Assembly: GCA_009703975.1 (NCBI GenBank)
Contig: WLFB01000035.1
Coordinates: forward strand, 1 to 8,861
Reading direction: 5' to 3'
DNA: 8,861 bases
Source: Actinomycetota bacterium
GTDB lineage: Bacteria > Actinomycetota > Acidimicrobiia > Acidimicrobiales > Ilumatobacteraceae
The notes under the pieces are model-generated. The model saw nothing but the letters and a program-made list of their open reading frames with translations, was not told the origin of the DNA and ran no database searches. The stretch's first letter is position 1; every line of letters begins with the position of its first letter. Shown here one piece after another: positions 1-6,567 of the stretch. The position numbers and the translations under genes are program-made.

Positions 1-638
1 CAGGAAAGTCAACAGTAGCCAGGCTGTTACTGCGTTTTTACGACACGAATAATGGTCATATATTTCTCGACGGTGTCGACATTCGCAAACTAAAACTTCG
101 CGAGTTACGCCAACAGATTGGTGTTGTGTTTGAAGACACTGTGCTTTTCAACGACTCTGTAAAGAGCAACATCGCTTTTGCCAAGCCCGATGCTGTTCAG
201 GCCGATCTTGAGCGTGCGGCAAAACTTGCTGGCGCCCATGACTTTATTTTGCGGCTGCCAAACGGTTACGACACGTTGATCGGTGAGCGGGGTTTCTCAC
301 TGTCTGGTGGGCAGCGCCAGCGAATCGCAATAGCTCGCGCAATTATTTCTGATCCTCGAGTTTTAATTCTTGACGACGCAACAAGTGCGGTTGACCCGAG
401 CAAAGAGGGCGAGATACGTGATGCAATGCGCACCGTAATGTCTGGACGCACCACCATAGTTATCGCCCACAGGCCTGGCACGATCGCGCTTGCCGAACGG
501 GTTGTGTTTATTGATAACTCAACAATCGCCGCGATCGGTAAGCATGATGAACTTGTTGCAACCAACGATCGCTATCGCGAAGTTCTCGCAAACATGGAGC
601 AATTCAAAGGTGTAAAAAATATGCAGGCGGTGAAATAA
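1..638 (+). CDS. ABC exporter half-transporter, C-terminal ATPase part (5' truncated)
   Basis: The reading frame is open from the left edge (first full codon at 3) to TAA at 636-638, giving 211 residues of the nucleotide-binding domain. The membrane domain lies outside the window. Visible in order are the end of Walker A (GKST at 3-14), a Q-loop written VFED, so Glu at 132-134 replaces the usual Gln, the signature LSGGQ (300-314), Walker B ILDDATSAVD with Asp at 375-377 where the catalytic Glu normally sits, and the H-loop His in IAHRP (468-470). Family knowledge: type IV exporters of this kind drive efflux of drugs, lipids or peptides, and Asp in place of the catalytic Glu marks the degenerate ATP site of heterodimers. 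The next gene starts one base after the stop and is the likely partner. The GTG at 126 is internal (a Val codon), not a start. Substrate unknown. Confidence 0.95.
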   Translation, partial: GKSTVARLLLRFYDTNNGHIFLDGVDIRKLKLRELRQQIGVVFEDTVLFNDSVKSNIAFAKPDAVQADLERAAKLAGAHDFILRLPNGYDTLIGERGFSLSGGQRQRIAIARAIISDPRVLILDDATSAVDPSKEGEIRDAMRTVMSGRTTIVIAHRPGTIALAERVVFIDNSTIAAIGKHDELVATNDRYREVLANMEQFKGVKNMQAVK

Positions 639-639
639 A

Positions 640-2430
640 ATGTGGCACGCCGGTGGAGTAAGCGATGAAGACAGACTCACTCGGGCACAAGCCCGCACAA
701 TCGTTGGTCGTGTGTTCAAAATGGCGGCACCATTTAGAAAGACAATCTATTTATCTTTTGTCTGCGTGATGATGACAACAGCGACAACTTTGTCGGCGCC
801 GATAATTGTTCGTCACGGCATTGACGCAGGAATCCGGGCGAAGAATTCAGGCGAACTAAATAAATCAGTTGTTCTGTATCTAATCGTTGTTTCGCTCACG
901 TATGCATTTGGTCGACTGTTGTTCGTGTTTGTCAATCGAACCGGTGAATCGTTTTTGCGAGTATTACGACTTGCGGTTTTCAAGCAAATGCAACGACAAT
1001 CTATGGCATTCTTTGATCGCAATAAAACCGGTGTACTTGTTGCGCGCATGACAGCAGACATTGAGTCAATGTCTGAACTTGTGCAATTTGGTTTACTTCA
1101 GTTTTTGTCGGCGGCGCTGATGCTAATTTTTTCGATTATCGTGTTGCTCTTGCTGAGCTGGCAATTAACAATTGTCGCGTTAATTGTGATGCCAATTTTG
1201 GTTTTGGCTTCAATTAAGTTTCAGCGAGACTCAAATAAGGCTTATCTAGTCGTGCGCGAGCGTGTTGGCGCCAATCTTTCGGCGCTGCAAGAAGGTATTA
1301 CAACAGTGCGAGTTATCCAGGCTTACGCCCAAGAAGACGAAGTCAATCGCAAATTTCAAATATCAAATCGTTCTTTGTTCGCTGCTCATGAAAAGAGTGT
1401 TCGTGTTTCAACTTGGTATTTCGCACTCATTGAATTTTCCGGTGTGCTGGCAAGCGGTTTAATGATTGGTATTGGTGGTTGGTTTGTTCATCGTGGTACG
1501 GTCACTCTCGGCACAGTTGTTGCGTTCGTGCTCTTGCTATCAAGTTTGTTTGACCCGGTTCAACAACTTTCACAGTTGTACAACACAGTGCAATCAGCCG
1601 GTGCTGCGCTCAATAAACTTTTTTCGATTTTGGACGCTGTGCCCGAGGTTGATGAGCACCCTGCGGCAATTGAACTGCCAAAAACCGGTGAACTAAAGGT
1701 CACTGGCGTCTTGTTTGCTTATGATGCGTCACCCGTACCGGCATTAGATGGAGTTTCAATAACTGTGGGCGTGGGTGAAAAACTTGCACTTGTCGGGCCA
1801 ACTGGTGCGGGCAAGTCGACACTGGCAAAACTTATGGCGCGACTTTATGATCCGGCTGCAGGCACGGTTGAGTTTGGCGATGTCAATTTAAAGATGGCAA
1901 CTATGGGTTCTCTGCGCAGTCGAATCGTTGTTGTGCCACAAGAAGGTTTTCTGTTCAACGGAACCATTCGCGATAACTTGCGCATCGCTCGCGCTGACGC
2001 GACTGACGCCGAAATTGAATCAGGGATAGCCGCAATTGGGGCTACCGAACACTTCGCACAATTTTCTGATGGGCTCGACACGCAAGTTCGTGAACGCGGT
2101 AGTCGACTTTCGGCAGGTGAGCGTCAGTTGGTGGCACTAGCTCGCGCCGCTCTCGTTGATCCTGCAGTTTTGATTCTTGATGAGGCAACTTCAAATCTTG
2201 ACCCGGGCACTGAAGCCGAAGTCGAACATGCACTTGAGCGTTTGATGACGGGGCGAACAGTGATCGTCGTCGCTCACAGACTTTCAACGGTGCAGCGGGC
2301 AGACAGAATTGCTGTTGTCGCTGATACGCGAATTGCTGAACTTGGTACTCATAGTGAATTGCTCGCACTAAATGGGCATTATGCGCAACTTGCCAACGCC
2401 TGGGCGCAATCGCATTCAATAACTAGCTAG
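640..2430 (+). CDS. ABC exporter half-transporter, membrane domain fused to ATPase
   Basis: 596 residues, the usual length of a half-size exporter. A hydrophobic membrane domain covers about residues 30-320, with helices near 35-57, 77-98, 151-173, 176-192 and 262-300. The ATPase follows: A-loop Tyr361, Walker A GPTGAGKST (386-394), Q-loop Gln434, signature LSAGE (490-494), Walker B LILDEATSNLD with catalytic Glu515, and H-loop His546. Its own catalytic residues are intact, but its signature has Ala-Gly-Glu instead of the canonical Gly-Gly-Gln. In heterodimeric exporters the noncanonical signature pairs with the degenerate Walker B of the partner, which is exactly the upstream gene's Asp variant. 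The ATG at 640 follows the upstream stop by one base, with AGGCGG at 625-630 as a plausible ribosome-binding site. The gene ends convergently with the histidine kinase inside a palindrome. The substrate cannot be deduced. Confidence 0.97.
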   Translation: MWHAGGVSDEDRLTRAQARTIVGRVFKMAAPFRKTIYLSFVCVMMTTATTLSAPIIVRHGIDAGIRAKNSGELNKSVVLYLIVVSLTYAFGRLLFVFVNRTGESFLRVLRLAVFKQMQRQSMAFFDRNKTGVLVARMTADIESMSELVQFGLLQFLSAALMLIFSIIVLLLLSWQLTIVALIVMPILVLASIKFQRDSNKAYLVVRERVGANLSALQEGITTVRVIQAYAQEDEVNRKFQISNRSLFAAHEKSVRVSTWYFALIEFSGVLASGLMIGIGGWFVHRGTVTLGTVVAFVLLLSSLFDPVQQLSQLYNTVQSAGAALNKLFSILDAVPEVDEHPAAIELPKTGELKVTGVLFAYDASPVPALDGVSITVGVGEKLALVGPTGAGKSTLAKLMARLYDPAAGTVEFGDVNLKMATMGSLRSRIVVVPQEGFLFNGTIRDNLRIARADATDAEIESGIAAIGATEHFAQFSDGLDTQVRERGSRLSAGERQLVALARAALVDPAVLILDEATSNLDPGTEAEVEHALERLMTGRTVIVVAHRLSTVQRADRIAVVADTRIAELGTHSELLALNGHYAQLANAWAQSHSITS

Positions 2431-2432
2431 TT
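2421..2432. other. 12-bp palindrome holding both convergent stop codons
   Basis: AACTAGCTAGTT is its own reverse complement. On the + strand it encodes Thr-Ser-stop of the ABC gene (2422-2430). On the - strand it encodes Thr-Ser-stop of the histidine kinase (2431-2423). Five T residues follow on the + strand (2431-2435). A four-base stem with a four-base loop is the most it could fold into, so terminator function is doubtful. The symmetry is certain; any role is inference. Confidence 0.6.
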
Positions 2433-3823
2433 TTTATTCTCACTATCGCATCAAGACCAACGCCAGTAGGCGATGGCGCAAGTTCTAAATTCATATTGCT
2501 TGAAAGGGCTAATTGCGCGGCAATTGCTAGGCCAAGTCCACTGCCTTGCGCCCCAGATGCTGAATCTCTAGTTTTCGTCCCTCGCCAAAATCTATCGAAT
2601 GCGCGTGCTCGCTGATCGGCCGTTAGTCCAGGCCCTTGATCGCGGATAGTCACTACGACTTGATTTGATATTCGCTGTGCGATCACATTTATTTTTGCTT
2701 TTGGAGGTGAGTACTCAATGGCATTGTCGATGTAGTTGCCAATTATTTCGCGAAGTGCAAGTTCATTGGTGAGACATTCAAATTGTTCAGAAGTTTCGAA
2801 GATTAATTCAATTTCATTTTCCGCCGCAAGAAACGACCATTCATCACATAGCTCGTTCAACACGTTGTTAATATCAACAATCTCTAACTTAAGAACGGCA
2901 CCTTCTGTTCGAGCAAGTCGTAAAAGTTGCTCGGTCAAGTTCGTTAGGCGATCGGTTTCGTTAAGCGCCGCTTCAATATGATCGCGCGAAACTACGGGAG
3001 ATTTCTCAATCGAGTCACTTGCTTGTTCAAGGCGCAGACGCAACGCCGTGAGCGGCGTGCGAATTTGGTGCGCAGCATTTCCCGCAAAAGATCGTTGCAT
3101 ATTCAACATGCTTCGCACTCGATCTGCCATCGCATTAAATGAGCGTGCTAGTTGCCTAGTTTCGTTTGGTCCTTGTTCGTCAACTTGCGTTGACATATCC
3201 CCGTACGCGAAGCGATCAGTGGCGTTTCGCAAGTTTGTTAACGGTCGAGATATTACTGACGCGAGCAAAAAAGCGGCTAACACAGCCATTGCAACTGAAA
3301 CACCTGCAGCCACGACAATTGAGCGCACTCGATCAGCGACACGTGCATCAATAATGCTTTTTGGATAAGTAAGTCGCACAACTCCAAGAACTGAGTTACC
3401 CGAGACGATTGGCACCGCAACATAAATCAAGTCCTCGCCAATAGTGCTTGAACTACGCACACCCGATGCAAACCTGCCAAATAGTGCTGAATTGATTTCA
3501 GGGCGAGTTGCGTAATCTTCACCGGCAAGATCATTGCCTGATGTCGACGCAAGTAGATATCCATTTTTGTCGGTGATCACTGCAGTTGCATCGTTCGTCG
3601 TCGAGAATTGGTCAAGCAGGGCAATCGTTTGGGCTCTCAATGCGTCGGCATCAGTCGCCATGATTGCATTGACTCGTCCACTGAGCACATACGCATCCCT
3701 TTCAAGGGTTGTTATCAGTCGATCTCGCTCGATTTGTGAAATATGCATTGCCAGTGGAACATCATGAGCGGCCAGCACAAGCAAGACGACGCCAACTATG
3801 ACGGCTAGAAATCTGAATTTCAC
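2423..3823 (-). CDS. Membrane sensor histidine kinase of a two-component system
   Basis: 466 residues. The first transmembrane helix is at about 4-25. An extracytoplasmic sensor region at about 27-165 contains AVITDKNGYLLAST (81-94), typical of PAS-like/Cache folds. The second helix is at about 168-191, then a HAMP linker (about 192-245) and a HisKA dimerisation domain with the H-box AHQIRTPL (phospho-acceptor His252). The HATPase domain has an N-box NYIDNA (Asn363, Asn367), a G1 box DQGPG (395-399), an F-box FDRFW (409-413) and a G2 box GSGLGLA (427-433). All catalytic motifs are intact. The start is GTG at 3823, within a GTGA overlap with the regulator's TGA stop, so the two are co-translated. 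The kinase should phosphorylate Asp48 of that regulator. Its stimulus is unknown, but the divergent membrane redox operon suggests an envelope metal, redox or flavin signal. Confidence 0.95.
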   Translation of the reverse strand: MKFRFLAVIVGVVLLVLAAHDVPLAMHISQIERDRLITTLERDAYVLSGRVNAIMATDADALRAQTIALLDQFSTTNDATAVITDKNGYLLASTSGNDLAGEDYATRPEINSALFGRFASGVRSSSTIGEDLIYVAVPIVSGNSVLGVVRLTYPKSIIDARVADRVRSIVVAAGVSVAMAVLAAFLLASVISRPLTNLRNATDRFAYGDMSTQVDEQGPNETRQLARSFNAMADRVRSMLNMQRSFAGNAAHQIRTPLTALRLRLEQASDSIEKSPVVSRDHIEAALNETDRLTNLTEQLLRLARTEGAVLKLEIVDINNVLNELCDEWSFLAAENEIELIFETSEQFECLTNELALREIIGNYIDNAIEYSPPKAKINVIAQRISNQVVVTIRDQGPGLTADQRARAFDRFWRGTKTRDSASGAQGSGLGLAIAAQLALSSNMNLELAPSPTGVGLDAIVRIKTS

Positions 3824-4479
3824 GATGTCATTTCAAATCTGAAACCAACACCGCGTATCGCGATTACCCATTCAGGGTGCCCTAGTTTCTTTCGCAAAGC
3901 GGCAATGTGTGCGTCAAGCGTTTTTGTTGGTCCGTACCATTCAGTGTCCCAAACGGTTTCGAGAATGTCGTTGCGTCGGTAAACGACCCCTGGCTCTCTG
4001 GTCAGATATTCGAGCAGATCAAATTCTTTTGTTGTTAGTTCAATTTCTGCACCAGCAATCGTGACTCTTCGTGTGGCTGAATCAATTGTCAGATCGCCGA
4101 TCACTGTTGTCGACGTAGCCGACTCTTGTGGTGTTAGTCGGCGAGTCACGGCGCGAATTCTCGCGATTAGTTCGCGCAAACCAAATGGCTTTGCAACATA
4201 ATCATCGGCACCTGATTCAAGTCCAAAAACGCGATCTATTTCATCGGCTCTCGCGGTCAACATAATTATCGGCACTTGCGAAGTCAATCTGACTCGGCGA
4301 CACACTTCGAATCCATCAAAGTCAGGTAAGCCGATATCTAGAAGCATCAAATCGTATTGCGATTCTTCAACCGCCTGTCTTCCCGTAGCTACATGTGTCA
4401 CCGTCATTCCTGCAGATTGCAATCCGAGTGTCAATGATGATGCAATCGCCTGGTCGTCTTCAACAACTAATACATGCAC
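3820..4479 (-). CDS. OmpR/PhoB-family DNA-binding response regulator
   Basis: 219 residues, normal for the family. The receiver domain has the acidic cluster Glu7-Asp8-Asp9, phospho-acceptor Asp48 (LLDIGLPD), the switch Thr75 (MLTAR) and Lys97 (KPFG). The winged-helix domain (about 126-217) has TTKEFDLLEYL, VYRRNDILETVW, the recognition-helix stretch TLDAHIAALRKKLG and the wing IRGVGFRF. The start is GTG at 4479. No good Shine-Dalgarno precedes it, and a GACAAT -10-like hexamer ends six bases upstream, so a leaderless transcript is plausible. It overlaps the downstream kinase by four bases. It is divergent from the secreted acidic protein operon, and the shared region carries an 11-bp-period direct repeat fitting this regulator class, so that operon (and possibly the regulator itself) is the predicted target. 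Confidence 0.96.
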   Translation of the reverse strand: MHVLVVEDDQAIASSLTLGLQSAGMTVTHVATGRQAVEESQYDLMLLDIGLPDFDGFEVCRRVRLTSQVPIIMLTARADEIDRVFGLESGADDYVAKPFGLRELIARIRAVTRRLTPQESATSTTVIGDLTIDSATRRVTIAGAEIELTTKEFDLLEYLTREPGVVYRRNDILETVWDTEWYGPTKTLDAHIAALRKKLGHPEWVIAIRGVGFRFEMTS

Positions 4480-4485
4480 ATTTAC

Positions 4486-4491
4486 ATTGTC
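4486..4491 (-). promoter_or_regulatory. Candidate -10 box for the two-component operon
   Basis: Read on the - strand this is GACAAT, matching TATAAT at four of six positions. Six bases separate it from the GTG start of the response regulator, which would place transcription initiation at or next to the start codon. TTGTGC (4516-4511) is a possible but loosely spaced (19 bp) -35 element. This is a weak, motif-only prediction. Confidence 0.25.
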
Positions 4492-4549
4492 ATCTGTAAT
4501 TCAATCGTTCGCACAAAAGTTGAGTTCAAAAAGCTTAAATCATCGAAAA

Positions 4550-4577
4550 TTGGATGAATCTTGGATATCGCTTGGCT
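4550..4577 (+). promoter_or_regulatory. Three direct repeats at 11-bp period, likely response-regulator site
   Basis: TTGGAT (4550-4555), TTGGAT (4561-4566) and TTGGCT (4572-4577) recur at an exact 11-bp interval, with unrelated 5-bp spacers between them. OmpR/PhoB-family dimers bind head-to-tail to direct repeats one helical turn (about 11 bp) apart, as in pho boxes. An OmpR/PhoB-type regulator is encoded next door, 71 bp away. The array is 35-62 bp upstream of the ATG at 4612, the position expected for an activator at a -35 region if that message starts at or near the ATG. The periodicity is seen directly; assigning it to this regulator is inference. Confidence 0.55.
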
Positions 4578-4598
4578 GGCCATTTACTAAGCACTCGC

Positions 4599-4604
4599 TA
4601 GGTT
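4599..4604 (+). promoter_or_regulatory. Candidate -10 box of the acidic protein / apbE operon
   Basis: TAGGTT fits the actinobacterial TANNNT -10 pattern and lies seven bases before the ATG at 4612. That spacing would give a leaderless or nearly leaderless message. No convincing -35 hexamer sits at 17 bp. The 11-bp repeats at 4550-4577 may stand in for it, as at activator-dependent promoters. Confidence 0.35.
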
Positions 4605-4611
4605 AAATCCT

Positions 4612-5214
4612 ATGAAAACATCAGTAGCCACAACAGTTTCACTCGTTGCTGTTTTAGCCGCAGGCGGTCTCGCATTTGCGGTCAATACTCGCGCACTCAC
4701 CGATACAAGTGTCGTTGACGGATCGGTACCGGCATTTGCAATAGTCGCAACGGCGAGCAAATTGACAAACGCAACACTTCCAGCCCCAAGTACAACGACT
4801 TCAACCGCTCAGTCGATGGTCGCAGGCACATCCTCTGCCGAGACCAGCGAATATGAAATCGCCGGTATTGGCGTAATCGTTGTGCAAAAAGACGGTGAAA
4901 GTCTCAAGGTCATGAATGTGAATCCTTCTGCAGGGTTTACCTATAGTTCGCTGCAAAAGAGTTCAGACCAAGTTCAAGTTGACCTGGCTTCGGCGACACA
5001 AATTGTCGAGTTTCGGGCGCGATTGCTTGACGGTCGAATAATCAACGATGTACAAGTTAAAAACATTCTTGGTGCTGGTAAAAGTCGGAATGGTGAAGGC
5101 GAAAAAGATGATGATGACGATGATGATGACGAGGATCACCAAAGTTCAGGCAAGAAGTCAAATGACAAGTATGAGCAAAACGAAAAAAACAAAGGAGAAG
5201 ACGATGACGACTAA
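4612..5214 (+). CDS. Secreted protein with poly-aspartate C-terminal tracts
   Basis: 200 residues, no named family recognised. A signal peptide is clear: Lys2, a hydrophobic core at about 5-22 and a likely cleavage after AFA (21-23). A Ser/Thr/Ala-rich linker follows to about residue 79. A compact beta-rich domain occupies about 80-152 (alternating hydrophobic strands such as GIGVIVVQ, LKVMNV, VQVDL, IVEFRARL), ending in DGRIINDVQV. The tail (155-200) is highly charged, with eight consecutive Asp at 166-173, then Glu-Asp-His, a Lys/Asn/Glu-rich stretch and a terminal EDDDD. Such acidic tracts can bind divalent or ferric cations, so metal capture outside the membrane is a reasonable guess, not shown. 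It is first gene of the operon, divergent from the two-component genes. The final Asp codons contain the start of the next gene (11-base overlap). No SGAT flavin-acceptor motif is seen. Confidence 0.85.
   Translation: MKTSVATTVSLVAVLAAGGLAFAVNTRALTDTSVVDGSVPAFAIVATASKLTNATLPAPSTTTSTAQSMVAGTSSAETSEYEIAGIGVIVVQKDGESLKVMNVNPSAGFTYSSLQKSSDQVQVDLASATQIVEFRARLLDGRIINDVQVKNILGAGKSRNGEGEKDDDDDDDDEDHQSSGKKSNDKYEQNEKNKGEDDDD
5107..5130 (+). repeat. GAT/GAC trinucleotide tract encoding eight aspartates
   Basis: Eight consecutive Asp codons, six GAT and two GAC, in the pattern (GAT)3-GAC-(GAT)3-GAC, i.e. two exact copies of a 12-base unit. Slippage here would change the Asp count by whole residues without shifting the frame. 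Confidence 0.85.
5193..5197 (+). promoter_or_regulatory. Shine-Dalgarno that fixes the start at 5204
   Basis: AGGAG lies six bases before the ATG at 5204. This is the best ribosome-binding site in the window. It decides against the longer open frame beginning at 5048, whose first 52 codons merely shadow the acidic gene in another frame. Confidence 0.75.
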
Positions 5215-5608
5215 TCGCAATCTTGATCATCTATCTGGCGCGAATCGCAAGCGAGTTAAGCACCCAGCACTCTCGGCGCGAATTTTGACAACTGGCTTGT
5301 CAATCGCATCTGTACTAGGAATTACATCTGGTTTCTCGTTATTGCCGATCAATAAACAATCGACAAATGACAGTAACTCGACTGATCAAATATCTGGCCT
5401 TGCATTAGTTGCATCGCAGGGTTTGGCAGCGCCGCAAGCAGCGGTGGCTTCACAACCGATCGTAGCTGTTTCACCAGTGCAAACCGAATCTCTTGCTCCA
5501 GTGCAAACCGCTCCTCAAGTGGTGGTAATTGCACCCCAAGCGCAAGCACCGGTGAAGAATAAAACAATTCAAGTACAAGTGTCGACTACTTCTAGCGGCT
5601 CAAAGTAG
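5204..5608 (+). CDS. Small single-pass membrane protein, Ala/Pro/Gln/Val-rich exterior
   Basis: 134 residues, no named family. A basic cytoplasmic N-terminus (residues 1-20, containing NRKRVKH) precedes one transmembrane helix at about 22-48, so positive-inside topology puts the rest outside. That part is low complexity: a Ser/Thr/Asn/Asp-rich stretch (51-62), then Ala/Val/Gln/Pro-rich sequence with a short duplication (PVQTESLAPVQTAP, 91-104), ending TTSSGSK. The start is chosen from the strong AGGAG and the 11-base overlap with the upstream gene, which implies coupled translation. I recall similar short, one-helix, Pro/Val-rich proteins next to actinobacterial apbE genes, but cannot verify that here. 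Function unknown; a membrane tether or partner for the secreted acidic protein or the ferric-reductase-like protein is possible. Confidence 0.8.
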   Translation: MTTNRNLDHLSGANRKRVKHPALSARILTTGLSIASVLGITSGFSLLPINKQSTNDSNSTDQISGLALVASQGLAAPQAAVASQPIVAVSPVQTESLAPVQTAPQVVVIAPQAQAPVKNKTIQVQVSTTSSGSK

Positions 5609-5619
5609 AACTATTAAAA

Positions 5620-6567
5620 ATGTTGGTTATTGAAGACAATCCGACTCGTGGCGTTCTGCGAAGCGAATTTGCGGTGATGGGAAATACTGCAAAGATTACG
5701 GTCGTTGGCGGCTCGCTGCATCATCTCAGATTCGCGCAAGAAAGACTTTCACAACTTGAGCAAATTTGGAGCCGGTTTTTACCCGATAGTGAAATTTCAA
5801 TACTCAACTCAGCACAATCAAAACCAATCGTTGTGCATCGCGAGACAATCGAACTTGTGAAATATATGATCGCTGGCCGGCGACTGACGAATGGGCTATT
5901 CGATCCGACATTGTTGCCGGCACTTATCGCGAACGGTTATCGGGCCTCACTTACTAATCCGATGCATCTCACTTTGCTTCCAGATGGTGCGAAGTTCAAT
6001 CAATCACTCGACATGGTGGCAATTGATGAGAATGCACTCACAATTTCTTTGCCAGGCAACATCACACTTGATCCTGGTTCAATCGGCAAAGGCATGGCTG
6101 CCGACATTGTTGCTAAAGAACTGATGCAGCAAAATGTTTCTGGTGTGTGTGTCAATGTCGGTGGTGATGTGCGGTGCATCGGGCTCGGTGATCTTGACGG
6201 TGAGTGGATTATAGGAATTGAATCACCAATCTTTCTTGGTGAAATCATTGATCGTGTTTCACTTCGTGACGGGGCGGTCGCGACTTCAAGCGTGCGTGCG
6301 AAATCGTGGCAACATGATGGCACCACCAAACATCATGTAATCAACCCAACTACTGGTTTGTCGCGCAACGTCGATGAGAAAAGTCTGTTGCAAGTTTCAG
6401 TTTTGGCCCGTGAGTGCGTGTGGGCAGAGATTTTTTCTACAGCATTACTTGTTGCTAACTCAGGTCTCAGATTCTCGATGGTTGACGACAGCAATGTCGC
6501 CGCATTGACTGTGCGTACCGATGGTTTCGTCACGCAAAGTTCACAATGGATCAAATTTCAGCGATGA
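5620..6567 (+). CDS. apbE: ApbE-type FAD:protein FMN transferase
   Basis: 315 residues. The family transfers FMN from FAD to a Thr/Ser of an acceptor protein in a Mg2+-dependent reaction. Family motifs visible in order are VMGN (19-22), SRFLPDSEIS (51-60), NGLFDPT (91-97), LDPGSIGKG (150-158), NVGGDVR (179-185), ATSS (221-224), the HHVINPTTG block (238-246) and WAEIFSTALLV (268-278). In the last, Glu270 stands where many homologues have a metal-binding Asp; I believe this variant is frequent in actinobacterial members. No signal peptide or lipobox is present, so it probably acts in the cytoplasm or is not exported by the standard route. The start at 5620, 11 bp after the previous stop, is supported because MGN must lie near residue 20; the ribosome-binding site is weak. 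No obvious FMN-acceptor domain is visible in the window, so its target may be encoded elsewhere. Confidence 0.95.
   Translation: MLVIEDNPTRGVLRSEFAVMGNTAKITVVGGSLHHLRFAQERLSQLEQIWSRFLPDSEISILNSAQSKPIVVHRETIELVKYMIAGRRLTNGLFDPTLLPALIANGYRASLTNPMHLTLLPDGAKFNQSLDMVAIDENALTISLPGNITLDPGSIGKGMAADIVAKELMQQNVSGVCVNVGGDVRCIGLGDLDGEWIIGIESPIFLGEIIDRVSLRDGAVATSSVRAKSWQHDGTTKHHVINPTTGLSRNVDEKSLLQVSVLARECVWAEIFSTALLVANSGLRFSMVDDSNVAALTVRTDGFVTQSSQWIKFQR

Noticed and set aside
126..638. Apparent complete ORF starting with GTG at 126
   Set aside because: The same frame is open to the left edge and encodes the end of Walker A and the following beta strand, so 126 is an internal Val codon of a truncated gene.
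2736..3767. Several + strand ORFs of 62-106 residues inside the histidine kinase
   Set aside because: They are antisense to a gene whose catalytic motifs are all intact, and they show no recognisable motifs themselves.
5107..5130. Possible sequencing artefact in the trinucleotide repeat
   Set aside because: The frame continues normally on both sides to a stop that overlaps a well-placed next gene, so the tract reads as genuine coding sequence.
5048..5203. N-terminal extension of the small membrane protein gene back to 5048
   Set aside because: Those 52 codons overlap the acidic protein out of frame and give a Met/Lys-rich artefact of the GAT repeats. A strong AGGAG with proper spacing marks 5204 as the start.
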